Part shown: piece after piece, positions 11,741 to 22,160 of the stretch | How positions within the stretch are numbered: position 1 is the stretch's first letter | Layout: every line of letters begins with the position of its first letter | Assembly: GCA_034440615.1 (NCBI GenBank) | Contig: JAOTOM010005156.1 | Location: forward strand, 1,180,001 to 1,244,000 | Length of the DNA stretch: 64,000 nucleotides | Direction of reading: 5' to 3' | Origin: Ashinkailepas kermadecensis | Lineage: Eukaryota > Arthropoda > Thecostraca > Neolepadidae | The notes under the pieces: model-generated | What the model was told of the DNA's origin: nothing | Database searches by the model: none | What the model saw: the letters and a program-made list of their open reading frames with translations, nothing else | Translations under genes and position numbers: made by a program

Positions 11741-12638
11741 ACGCCCACAAGCATGGTGCTAAATGTCAGAGGAGCTGGAGGGGATGAATCCCTACCCCCC
11801 CCCCCTCCCGCCTCCCTGGGCGGAGCTCATGCAACTGAGCTAGAAATCGACCCAACCACGCTCCGCTAGGCCCGACCATGGTGGTAAGTCAAAACAAACC
11901 CGATTCGATTTCACCCAACACGACAGGAAATGGCACGGCAGGAGCTGACAGCGAAAAGCCGCCTTCGCCGCGCAGATCTATTGCTGGCATTTGCATTTCC
12001 CCCAGATTCAAGCGATGTTTAACGTCGCGGAAAAAATAAACAAGTCAATAGTACAGCGCGCTGGTGGCAGCTAATGTAAACGGCCTCTGTTTTCTACAGC
12101 TGGCTACGATTCTAAGGCGATCAAGTCGACCAAAGCCGGAATTGTGACCTCTGGAAGCCATTACTTCACAATAGTAATAACTGCCACCACCAGCAGCTGA
12201 CAGGGATGCGATGGATGCCTGAACATCACCTAATTTTTGTTGTTGCCATTTCTTTTTTCTCCAAGGGTCTTCCATGGACTGCAAAGTCGAAGCAAACTGG
12301 GAAAACCAGAGCATGTGCAAGGCAAGCGGATGACAGGAACATGGGACGCAGACAACGGAACGGCCTGGTATGGAATTTGAATGCACTGCGAATTCATTAG
12401 CTGAGCATACTGAAAAGTAAGATATGATGAAACTGGACTGGAACCGTTTCCTGTTCAAATGAAGGGAAATATTCGGTCTATCGAGAGTTCAGAAGTGTAT
12501 CCTACACAGTATCCGTCGCTGTTATCGTCATGACCAGGGTAAGCCGGGATAAGGCGTACACAACTGACACTACTGGTCCTCACACTATATGATTGATTCA
12601 TGAAAACTCTACATGACACGGCATGCAATGGCGTAGAT
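11741..12638. other. Intron 4 sequence, no recognisable gene
   Basis: Contains a 12-C run near 11797 and a GTAATAACTGCCACCACCAG-like low-complexity stretch near 12180. No exon seen. Confidence 0.4.
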
Positions 12639-12775
12639 AAAGGGCGGATACAGCAGAGGACCGGGGTGCCCTGGGGGCATGTGCTTCCCCATGGAAAAGT
12701 GAAGTTGCTCTGACCGGAAAGGTGCCTCTCCCCCATGAAAATCCCTTGTTGGACCCTCACGTGGATGCAGACCGG
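12639..12775 (-). mobile_element. Non-autonomous repeat, family A, copy 3 (short)
   Basis: The minus strand holds GAGGGTCCAACAAGGG, AGGCACCTTTCCGGTC and ACATGCCCCCAGGGCACC, ending TGTATCCGCCC. This is the family A order with an internal deletion. Confidence 0.5.
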
Positions 12776-13160
12776 ATATATGTGGAGCTGCAATCACCAC
12801 CATAAAATAGTCGATAAAAATACACCGTAGGATCAATTGGGAACAATGCAGGTTTGGTATGAACTCCGGAAAATGATACAACATACAGAAAGTTGTCGCA
12901 AATGTCTAGCGCTCCAGGAGCTCGGAATCTCCCTACTGTGTCCTCTTCGTCGACGGTCGGCAATTTAGATACGTACTACTTTGTAGATCCACCCATCGAG
13001 TCGATGTTTTCGCCGCCGCCAGGCCTACGTCCATCGGGTGCCATTGTTTGCAGTTTCAATCGCTGGTCTGCGGCTAGACACCAACACCAAAGTGAAGACG
13101 CAGGGTTCGGCTCGCGGTGCAGCTCACGACAGCTTCCGCGGTCCGCCGGAGAAAGCGGGA

Positions 13161-13437
13161 GACATAGAGATAGAGACAGAGGGACAGAGAGACAGAGAGA
13201 CAGAGAGACAGAGAGACAGAGAGACAGAGAGACAGAGAGACAGAGAGACAGAGAGACAGAGAGACAGAGAGACAGAGAGACAGAGAGACAGAGGGACAGA
13301 GGGACAGAGGGACAGAGGGACAGAGGGACAGAGGGACAGAGGGACAGAGGGACAGAGAGACAGAGAGACAGAGAGACAGAGAGACAGAGGGACAGAGAGA
13401 CGGGGCAGAGGGACAGAGGGACGAGGACAGGGGACAA
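13161..13437. repeat. GAGACAGA octamer microsatellite
   Basis: A block of (GAGACAGA)n is followed by a block of (GGGACAGA)n and then a return to GAGACAGA. The frames through it (Arg-Asp-Arg-Glu-Thr repeats or Ser-Leu-Cys repeats) are products of the array. Confidence 0.95.
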
Positions 13438-13544
13438 GGACAGAGGGACAGGACAGGAGACAGGAAAGAAAAGAAATAACTCACACGACACACGACCGAC
13501 ACACAGCAAACACAACAGAAAACACACACAGGACGGGCGGACAG

Positions 13545-13685
13545 AGGACAGAGGGACAGAGAGACAGAGAGACAGAGAGACAGAGAGACAGAGAGACAGA
13601 GAGACAGAGAGACAGAGAGACAGAGAGACAGAGAGACAGAGAGACAGAGAGACAGAGAGACAGAGAGACAGAGAGACAGAGAGAC

Positions 13686-13757
<72 letters not shown>
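13545..13757. repeat. Second GAGACAGA block ending in (GA)n
   Basis: It resumes after a unique GACAGGAAAGAAAAG and ACACAGCAAACACAAC spacer and ends in about 68 bp of pure (GA)n at 13691-13757. (GA)n is the binding sequence of GAGA factor in arthropods and can form triplex DNA. Confidence 0.95.
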
Positions 13758-13760
<3 letters not shown>

Positions 13761-14399
13761 GGGGAGCTGTCATGCGCTCTCTCTCTCTCACAGTGGGCTT
13801 AGCGCTGTACATGCTCACGATCAATGCAATGGTGAAAATATTTTCCTTTCGACGGTGGAATTGAGTAATGCATTCTAGAAAGCGTGGCCAGTGACAAATT
13901 ATTGACGACAAACAGTGGCCTCTCAGTAATTGATCGGCGGAATTCATCTCTGAACAAATACATTGAACATTGTATGAACGACTTAGATTTCGAAATTTTG
14001 AGGTATACCTTTGGTATGCATTAGCATAGCAACCGTCCCATTGCATGTAGCTTGCCCATTGCATGTAGCTTGCCATGTAGCTTCACAAGTGTGAATTGCT
14101 ACAAGTGTGTTGCAAACCCATTGCTCACCAAACACGACTTCCCAAAGTTACATCGATCTGTGACAGTCACACATTCGTGGTAGTTCCCTGGAGTTGTCAG
14201 ATGGACGCTGTCAGCCGGACGTGACCAGGTGGACGTGGTCAGCTCGCGTGCAGTCACAAGGACGCCGCTGTACGTGCGGCCAGTGACGTCAGACCGCGGC
14301 CGGCCCGAGCACGGCGGTGGACGAGAGCGTTTCTGACACGGCGCGCCAATTGTTCGGCAGGGAAAAATCGTCCGCGGCGCCGACTCCGACAGGCGCCGT
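13758..14399. other. Intron 4 sequence, no recognisable gene
   Basis: Includes two or three copies of CCCATTGCATGTAGCTTG (14036-14080) and a GC-rich lead into the next array. Confidence 0.4.
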
Positions 14400-15778
14400 G
14401 ACGGCGGCGGCAACAGACCCGACGCGGCGGCGACGGACCCGACGCGGCGGCGGCAACGGACCCGACGCGGCGGCGGCGGACCCGACGTGGCGGCGGCAAC
14501 AGACCCGACGCGGCGGCGACGGACCCGACGCGGCGGCGGCAACGGACCCGACGCGGCGGCGGCGGACCCGACGTGGCGGCGGCGGAGCCGACGTGACGGC
14601 GGCGACGGACCCGACGTGGAGGCGGCGACGGACCCGACGCGGTAGCGACGGACCCGACGCGGCGGCGACGGACCCGACGCGGTAGCGACGGACCCGACGC
14701 GGCGGCGGCGACGGACCCGACGCGGCGGCGGCGACGGACCCGACGCGGAGGCGGCGACGGACCCGACGCGGCGGCGGCGACGGACCCGACGCGGCGGCGA
14801 CGGACCCGACGCGGCGGCGGCAACAGACCCGACGCGGCGGCGACGGACCCGACGCGGCGGCGGCGGGACGCGGCGGCGACGGACCCGACGTGCGGCGGCG
14901 ACGGACCCGACGCGGCGGCGACGGACCCGACGCGGCGGCGGCGACGGACCCGACGCGGCGGCGACGGACCCGACGCGGCGGCGGCAACGGACCGACCACG
15001 CGGCGGCGACGGACCCGACGCGGCGGCGGCGACGACCGGCGGCGGCGACGGACCCGCGGCGGCGGCGACGGACCCGACGCGGCGGCGGCGACGGACCCGA
15101 CGCGGCGGCACGGCCGACGGGGGCGCGCGACGCGGCGGCGGCGACGGACCCGACGTGGCGGCGGCGGCGGACCCGACGCGGCGGCGGCAACGGACCCGAC
15201 GCGGCGGCGACGGACCCGACGCGGTAGCGACGGACCCGACGCGGCGGCGGCGACGGACCCGACGCGGCGGCGGCAACAGACCCGACGCGGCGGCGACGGA
15301 CCCGACGTGGCGGCGGCGACGGACCCGACGCGGCGGCGACGGACCCGACGCGGCGGCGACGGACCCGACGCGGCGGCGGCGGAGCCGACGTGACGGCGGC
15401 GACGGACCCGACGTGGAGGCGGCGACGGACCCGACGCGGTAGCGACGGACCCGACGCGGCGGCGGCGACGGACCCGACGTGGCGGCGACGGACCCGACGC
15501 GGCGGCGGCGACGGACCCGACGCGGTGGCGACGGACCCGACGTGGCGGCGGCGACGGACCCGACGCGGCGGCGGCGACGGACCCGACGCGGAGGCGGCGA
15601 CGGACCCGACGCGGCGGCGGCAACGGACCCGACGCGGCGGCGACGGACCCGACGCGGTAGCGACGGACCCGACGCGGCGGCGGCGACGGACCCGACGCGG
15701 TGGCGACGGACCCGACGTGGCGGCGGCGACGGACCCGACGCGGCGGCGGCGACGGACCCGACGCGGAGGCGGCGACAG
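14400..15778. repeat. GC-rich 18/21-bp tandem array, 1.4 kb
   Basis: GACGGACCCGACGCGGCG is the 18-bp unit, and longer units carry extra GCG triplets. Minor words are GACGTGGCG, GCGGTAGCG and GCAACGGACCC. Length changes are almost always multiples of three, so long frames stay open on both strands (up to 625 residues on the minus strand, Arg-Val-Gly-Ser-Val-Ala and Gly-Pro-Ser-Pro-Pro repeats). I treat these as array products. Confidence 0.93.
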
Positions 15779-16689
15779 CGCGCCGCAATTTACCGCCGAT
15801 GGCCGCGCAAGATACCAACTTTGTGACATGAATGATGTGGTGCGATTTGCATCTGTATGCGGTCTATGCGACGGCTCGACACCTGGCCGGCTGGTGAACG
15901 GCTTCAGTCGTGTCGCGAGAGGAACGGTGGGTGCGAGATGGGCCGCCGCCGGCGCAATACCACCCGTCGGCAGCACAGGCGGGCACGCTGCAGAGTGGAT
16001 GGGAACGCAAGCGCTAGGACATGTTTGGGTAATCTTTGAGATACTGCATCAACATAACCATAGTAATGTAGATGATTTGTGCTTAGGCAATGAAACTGAT
16101 TAGTCGTGGGATTTAACATGTGAGGTGGAAATAAGACGAACATTGACAGAGATTTCACAGTTATTTATTGGTTAGTTATTTGGGCTTTCGGGTGCATCGA
16201 CGTCATTGCTCATATAGCGCCCAGATATAGACTTCACAACTGGCAGCAGAAAGTCACCTATGAACGTTGTCATATAGCCTAACTGAAGCTCATGAGTTGA
16301 TCCGAAAGCTTACGAGATGTGTTTCATTAGTTGAGTGTGATTAAGACAGTATTGAAACAGCATCTGATATTTCAGTCTTCAAAAATCCTTGCATATCTTG
16401 CAGGGTTTGCTGGAGAAATGCTGCATGGATGGAGTATGCAATACATCGTGTTGTGTTCAATGTACCCCCAATGGTGCATCCTCCTAGTTCAAGTTCCGGT
16501 TCCGATCCAGTTCCCGATCGCCCGACCCGGCTTTCTGACACATGATTCAGTCTTCTAAAAAAAAGTGTAAATTGCTGTTCTGGAGGCCTCACAGAATCAT
16601 GGTGCAAATGCTAAGCGCAAGCTTGTTGCATTGAACCTGAACCAACGTCCCGATCGGGAAATTCTGGTTCCATAGCACAATTTTGATCG
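15779..16689. other. Intron 4 sequence, no recognisable gene
   Basis: A short GC-rich tail to 16020, then AT-rich sequence without exon or repeat signals. The first part has GCGCGCCGCAATTTACCG, resembling GCGCGCCAATTGTTCGGC at the other edge of the array (14340). Confidence 0.4.
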
Positions 16690-16890
16690 GAAGCTTGACG
16701 CACTCACATGGTCGAGCAAGGCCGCCTGGTGCCTCTGCTCCCGACCCTGTCTGGCCAACTGCCGTCTGGCCAACCCAGCCGGAGGCATTCATTGCGAGCG
16801 CATGAAGCGACTCGACCCGTTGTGCTAGGACTGGAAGATCTTCGCAGGCCAGTGCTCTATCCACTGAGCTGACCAGGCTCGGATTCTATT
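16690..16890 (-). mobile_element. Probable tRNA-related SINE, degenerate
   Basis: On the minus strand, CCTGGTCAGCTCAGTGGATA resembles a tRNA D-arm/A-box (TCAGCTCAGTGGATAGAGCA). It is followed about 40 nt later by CGGGTCGAGTCGC, a weak B-box. No tail or target-site duplication was found, so the limits are approximate. Confidence 0.5.
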
Positions 16891-17500
16891 CCCGGTCTTG
16901 GCACCGTTCTCCGACGTTTCCCACCCATTGCCAGTCGGATCCCTATCGGGTGTCCTGCCCGATTCCTGTCACCATCTCGTCCTGCCTCCGGTTGGGTGCT
17001 GACCTTTTGTCAGCGTCTGTGGCGTCGTTGTGGGCTCATGTTTTATGAGTTGGCGCGTGATGGGGTGGCACTGACAGTGCAGACGGATTATTCTTGACGT
17101 AACAAGCCGCTCCCACCGGCTGCCACGGCCTGCCACGCTGCCGACCGGATCGGCCGCGGACATGGGTGGCGCCGCAGCGCGGCGACACGCCAGCGTGGCC
17201 TCATCATCATCTTAGATCTGGCTCTATTTGGAGTCATGATCAGGCGAGTAGTGTTACCATATGTGGAGGTGGATGTATGCTTGTATTACGGCTTCGCCTC
17301 CCATTGGGTTGCAACCCGTTCGTGATTGCAAGTAAGTTCAGAACTGCAGAGCGCGACGACCGAGACCAATACGTAAGACAAATTGATGGCTAGGACTGGG
17401 AGTTTTTTTTTGGTGCGTTAGTTTTCATTTGGGATCGTGAGCTGCCAATGGCCGTTGACCCCATACACAACAAACAGGCAAGAAGTGATTTTGTTCTCTT
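16891..17500. other. Intron 4 sequence, no recognisable gene
   Basis: GC-rich words CGATCGGGT/CTGCCCGATT near 16930-16970, then ordinary sequence up to the inverted arm at 17501. Confidence 0.35.
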
Positions 17501-17632
17501 ACCCACACGGTGTGATGTCACCAAGAGGCCGCCGAGATGCCTCGCACACACGATGTCATGCAGTGTCCATAGATGGCGCTAGGTACGCCTGGCAATTGAT
17601 AACATGCCCTATTATATCTAGGATCGTCGTCG
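17501..17632 (+). repeat. Inverted arm, left
   Basis: Begins ACCCACACGGTGTGATGTCA and ends GATCGTCGTCG. Pairs with 18622-18753. Confidence 0.75.
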
Positions 17633-18621
17633 CCCACTCGAAGTACACAGCTGAGAAACCAACTCAGTCAGCCGAACCAACCCAGCCAAACCAGTCACAT
17701 TTCCACGTGCGCCAATCCGTGCAGCAGACGCATGTAACCGACGTCAGGACATATCCTATTCTCAACGACCGCTGGCGGCACTGGATGGCAATACCAGTCC
17801 GCAGTCAAGCGACACTTCGAGGCGACGCGCGGCATGCGCGTTTCTCCCGCCAACACCAAAGTCACCACACCTGGCAAACATGTGTCGACCAACGGTTTTT
17901 TCCCAGCGGTACCCACAGCGACCAATACGACAAAAAAGAAGGAGACCACCAACCACTGGGTCGGGAAGAGGAGAGGGAAACGAGCTCGTAGTCGCCGCGT
18001 GGGACGTCGATGTCTTGGCTCGGACCATGCGATATCATGGGAAGGGGGGGAGTGCCATCCGGAGGCCCCACGGGTTGTGACGCAATTCGGCGAATAAAGG
18101 CGTTCGGCCTGAGCTCGTCCGGCCTCATGCGAAGCGAAACCAGATCCTTGACTGCGAAGCAAGAAGAGTCAAGGAGGAGGGGAAGGCGCTCGAATATAAA
18201 ATTGACATTAAGCACTTCCAAAGAACACCGAAGGCCTCAATATCAGGGGGTGGTCGAGGTGACGACACCTGGAAGGGATTCAACATATTGAACACGTATG
18301 GGAAGAAAAGTCACATGCCGAGAGCTAGCGGCACCGTGATTCTGCGTCGTTTTTTACCCATGGTCGGTGGGACGAACTGGAGCGGGTTAAACCCGTAGCA
18401 CACTGGACCGCGAGAAAGCACCGGAAAACGCGCGTGTCGTGCGTCGCCACGGATATCAGTAGATTAGCGACTAGTATTACCATCCAATGTTGCCGACATT
18501 TGTTGAGAACAGAATATATTGTAACGTCCGTTGCAAACGAATGTACGTTTTTTACGGGCGATGACTCACTCGGAAGTATGACTAGCTGAGTTCGTTACTG
18601 AATTTTCTGCTCCTAGTGACT

Positions 18622-18753
18622 TGCGACGATCATAGATATAATAGTATGTTATTTTCAATTACCAGGTGTACCGAGCGCCATCTATGGATGCGGCCTGCCA
18701 CTGCGTGCTCGAGTTATCTCGGCTGCCTCTCGATGACGTCACGCCGTGTAGGT
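18622..18753 (-). repeat. Inverted arm, right
   Basis: Read on the minus strand it begins ACCTACACGGCGTGACGTCA and ends GATCGTCGCAA. It contains a full CRE-type palindrome TGACGTCA. Confidence 0.75.
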
Positions 18754-18904
18754 GGGTAGGTTGATCCAGCCCAGCTCAGTTATCCCAATAACCGTTGCAT
18801 TGGTCGAACGTGCTATTATCCACTGACGATGGCACCTCCGTACGTCATCTATGCAGTAATGTGGACTTTATGTAATGGTATTGGCGATTGTTGTATGGGG
18901 CGAG

Positions 18905-19305
18905 GACCCCTTACCTAGAAAGAGATGTAGATATGCCAGAAAAAGTGCAGCGCAAAGCCACTAGACTCAACAGTGGACTAGATAACTTAGAATATGGAGA
19001 TAGGCTTACGATATAAGATATGTACTCACTCAAGTATAGGAGATTAAGGGGTTATACTACTGAAAGGCAAACAATCGTTAAAGGATTAGGGAAGGCCAAT
19101 CTGAATGATGCTCTTCTAGTTAGAGTATCACATAGGGGTCATCAATTCAGGTTAGACAAGTCAAAGTGTAGGACAGTTAAGCGACAACAGGCTTTCAATC
19201 AAAGGGTGATTGATCAATGAAATAGGGTGCCTGCTGATGTTGTGGGGAGTCCCACATTGAATGCATTTAAAATTAGGGTGGACAATTTTTTAAGTTGGTG
19301 AATCT
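18905..19305 (+). pseudogene. Decayed LINE ORF2 C-terminus (CR1/Jockey type)
   Basis: Translation gives EKVQRKATRL, then LYSLKYRRLRG-like sequence (MYSLKYRRLRGYTTE), RGHQFRLDKSKCRT, FNQRVIDQ and NAFKIRVDNFL. This is the order seen at the end of many LINE ORF2 proteins. Two in-frame stops (near 19016 and 19219) interrupt it. It lies in intron 4, opposite to the Ig gene, and is unrelated in sequence to the LINE at 38.7 kb. No clear 5' part or target-site duplication was seen. Confidence 0.8.
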
Positions 19306-19982
19306 TGTTTTAGAGTTCTAATTAGTGGTGGATGGGGTGAAATTTGTGCTGGTAGGTGTACACGGTACACGGCCCATTAAACAAGCGTGGATGGAGTTGG
19401 AAAATTATTGATGGGCACTCGATCCACGCGTGTGATACGCGGAATCGAGTGAATATGGCTAGATAGGTAGGTCGATAGGTATTGGTAGTTGTTTAGGATG
19501 TTGGTGGATAGTTTCTTTGGAATTTAAGATATGGTATTGGCTGGAGTGTTGAGTAATCTTTTTGTCCATGCTTATGGTATCTTCCATTTACAGGCTTAAC
19601 CCATATGGGTCCCTGTGGCTCTTATTAAGTCTGAACACTTTATGATCTCATGAGTTTTATGTGCTAAGTGCACAATAGTTGTCAAAATTGATCCTCTTTT
19701 GCCTGAGGGAACATCTAATTGTAGAAAACCTACCCTATGTTTTATTTATAGCATGACATTCGTAACACCCTTAGAACAATTCACGTGCAGACCAGAGTCC
19801 AGAAGCCATCTGACTTTCCCTTTCTGGAAACGCACAAGCACAGTTCACTCATGTCAATCAGATAAAAACATCAACTCACCGAGTTGAACTTCCACCTCAG
19901 CGACATTGCGCCACCCAAGATACCCTTACTTTACGTTTACTCTACTTACAAGGCGCCCCCTGCCCTGTGCGAGCAGTCGTAC
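19306..19982. other. Intron 4 sequence next to exon 4
   Basis: The first 150 bp may be LINE 3' UTR. The rest is AT-rich with no second exon signal. Confidence 0.4.
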
Positions 19983-20169
19983 CTTTAAGTTTGCGATTTT
20001 GTCTGAAGACAATATCCTGGCCGTCCTCGCGCTGCCAGCTGATGGTGGGCGGCGGGTGGCCCTCGGCTTTACACTGGAGCCGAGCTGAGCCGCCCTCGGG
20101 GATGATGATGTCGCTGCTGGTGTCTGCCGTCAGAATGTCCGGCGGCACCACCACCTCCAAGTGGCCAAC
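19983..20169 (-). CDS. Exon 4: first part of Ig domain 2
   Basis: The exon is 187 nt (residues 116-177 plus one base). It begins VGHLEVVVPPDIL, the inter-domain linker typical of DIP/lachesin proteins, and continues through IIIPEGGSARLQCKAEG to ISWQREDGQDIV. The first Ig2 cysteine (about residue 148) and core Trp (about residue 160) are present. The acceptor is CACTGCAG before GTTGGCC and the donor is TTAAAG followed by GTACGA, phase 1. The intron between exons 3 and 4 is only 369 bp, unlike the roughly 12-kb introns elsewhere in the gene. The exon is GC-rich compared with its AT-rich intron neighbours. Confidence 0.93.
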
Positions 20170-20420
20170 CTGCAGTGACGGAGGTGGAGTCGGTGGTGGC
20201 CTTCGCAGCCTTGACATGCAATTGATCTACGGTGTGTGGAATAATACGGGAAGACCAGGGGCCGAGTCAGGGACGGCGCGAGGGACGGCGGTCTCCAGCT
20301 GGAATGCCACCTACACGTACAGAGGATAACAGAGGCACGCTTCAGTCAATCATGTCAAAACCCTATCAAGCGCCAACTCAGCCATGGATAGGCGCTCCGT
20401 GGATCTATGTTGACCGAACA

Positions 20421-20586
20421 CTGACCTGCTACAGCATAGGGTGTATGCTGACATTTACACCGACCTGGTACCACATAGCGCATGCTGGCCTAGAACTGAC
20501 TGGGTACCTCATGCAGTCCGAGTTGATCTGCTGCTGACCTGGTATCGCATGGGGTCTGTGTTGACCTGACACATGTATGGGCCGCT
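20421..20586. repeat. 36-39 bp periodic array covering the exon 3 donor
   Basis: On the minus strand, ATGCGATACCAGGTCAG (donor) recurs in altered form at intervals of 39, 36 and 39 bp into the intron (motifs at 20535-20551, 20496-20512, 20460-20476, 20421-20437). A further related word, ATGTGTCAGGTCA, lies 36 bp upstream inside the exon. Each intronic unit keeps a donor-like GTCAGT, GTCGGT or GTCAGT. Confidence 0.75.
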
Positions 20587-20724
20587 GTCTGTCTGGCGGA
20601 CTCTCTTCAATGTCAACGTCCAAGTATTGCGGTCGTTGTGAATCACCGAGAGCCGGTCGAAGTGGGTGATGACCACGCTATGGATGGCCAGGATCGCCTT
20701 GCTGTCCGACTTAATCCACGCCAC
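20539..20724 (-). CDS. Exon 3: second half of Ig domain 1
   Basis: The exon is 186 nt, 62 codons, phase 0 at both ends (residues 54-115). It begins VAWIKSDSKAILAIH and ends with CQVNTDPMRYQ. It carries the core Trp (residue 56), the RLSVIHNDRNTWTL strand region that in DIPs helps form the Dpr-binding face, and the second Ig1 cysteine (residue 105). The acceptor is TGTTTTCAG and the donor is CCAG followed by GTCAGC. Most DIPs read Y or W where this protein has P in DSGPYMCQ. The 3' end of the exon belongs to a 36-39 bp periodic array that continues into the intron (see the repeat at 20421-20586). Confidence 0.93.
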
Positions 20725-21612
20725 CTGAAAACAACAGATATTCGAAGTCTTATGCCATGCTAATATTTTCACGTCACATTTTCGACGCCCCTCGGCGTCG
20801 TCCCGGATTTCGAGTGGAGTATGAGAGTGTCTATTGGTCGATGTTTTTTTCCATGCAACTCCATATGCGTAATGGCAAGCTTAACGAAACTTGGGGGACG
20901 CGTCCCTCCGTCCCCTGGTGTGGTGCCGCCCAAACCAGCACTGAAGCACTGCACGGCGTGGGTAAAAACATACAGGCGATTTGTGCACTTAAATTATTAC
21001 AAACAGCATAACCCCCGATTGCTCGAGACATAGCCTCTCAAATGATTTATCCGGTAGCATCGCATCAAATCTCCTGATTGCATCGGCGATCTGCGAACTA
21101 AACGGCTGAGTCACCAAGTCCAGCCACCCTCGTGTCAGCGCACTCCCGGACAACGTGCCGAGAGATGGCTGAAGAATCGATGTTTCTCTGTGTCTGAGTA
21201 TGCCGGTTTCGAGAGGCTTGGCTTGTGATTCAGCTGATGTCGTAAATTGGCTGTGCGGCGAGCCACATCACCGACATGGATCAGGCCAATCCCCTCGCAG
21301 CAACCGCCTGCCTCACACAGGCTCGCCTCTTTGTTCTCGGTGACTCATAGTTCCCCGACTTATGCAGCACCAATTGTGTGTAGGGTACGTTTGTCATCCG
21401 GCTTTTTCTGGCTTTTTGTGCAGCGTGAAACTCGTTTGCAACCTCGGCATCGTGTTTGTCCATGGTCATGGATACGCGCTAGTTAAGTTCGAGGTCATCA
21501 CATTGCGCGGGAAAGACTCACTTTCCCATTTTGCGCTGCCCAAATACTGATAATTGTTATTAGATCGCAGCATAAACGTACAGTTATCCACGTCATCAGA
21601 ACAGATTGCTTC
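20725..21612. other. Intron 2 sequence, no recognisable gene
   Basis: Includes a GGGGGACGCGTCCCTCCGTC stretch (20890-20915) resembling ends of dispersed elements. No exon recognised. Confidence 0.4.

Positions 21613-22160
<548 letters not shown>

Larger units (their letters stand above)
17501..18753. mobile_element. Element or element pair with about 132-bp inverted arms
   Basis: The left arm at 17501-17632 and the reverse complement of 18622-18753 share ACC(C/T)ACACGG, GCCGAGAT, CATAGATGGCGCT, TATTATATCTA and GATCGTCG in the same order with about 75-80 percent identity by eye. The 990-bp interior has no recognisable protein. It could be one non-autonomous DNA element with long terminal inverted repeats, or two copies of a short repeat in opposite orientation. 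It lies in intron 4. Confidence 0.7.

Noticed and set aside
12893..14076. Frames of up to 366 residues rich in Arg-Asp-Arg-Glu-Thr or Ser-Leu-Cys repeats, suggestive of an RS-type or Cys-rich protein
   Set aside because: They are translations of the GAGACAGA microsatellite and its complement, with unrelated short ends and no exon borders.
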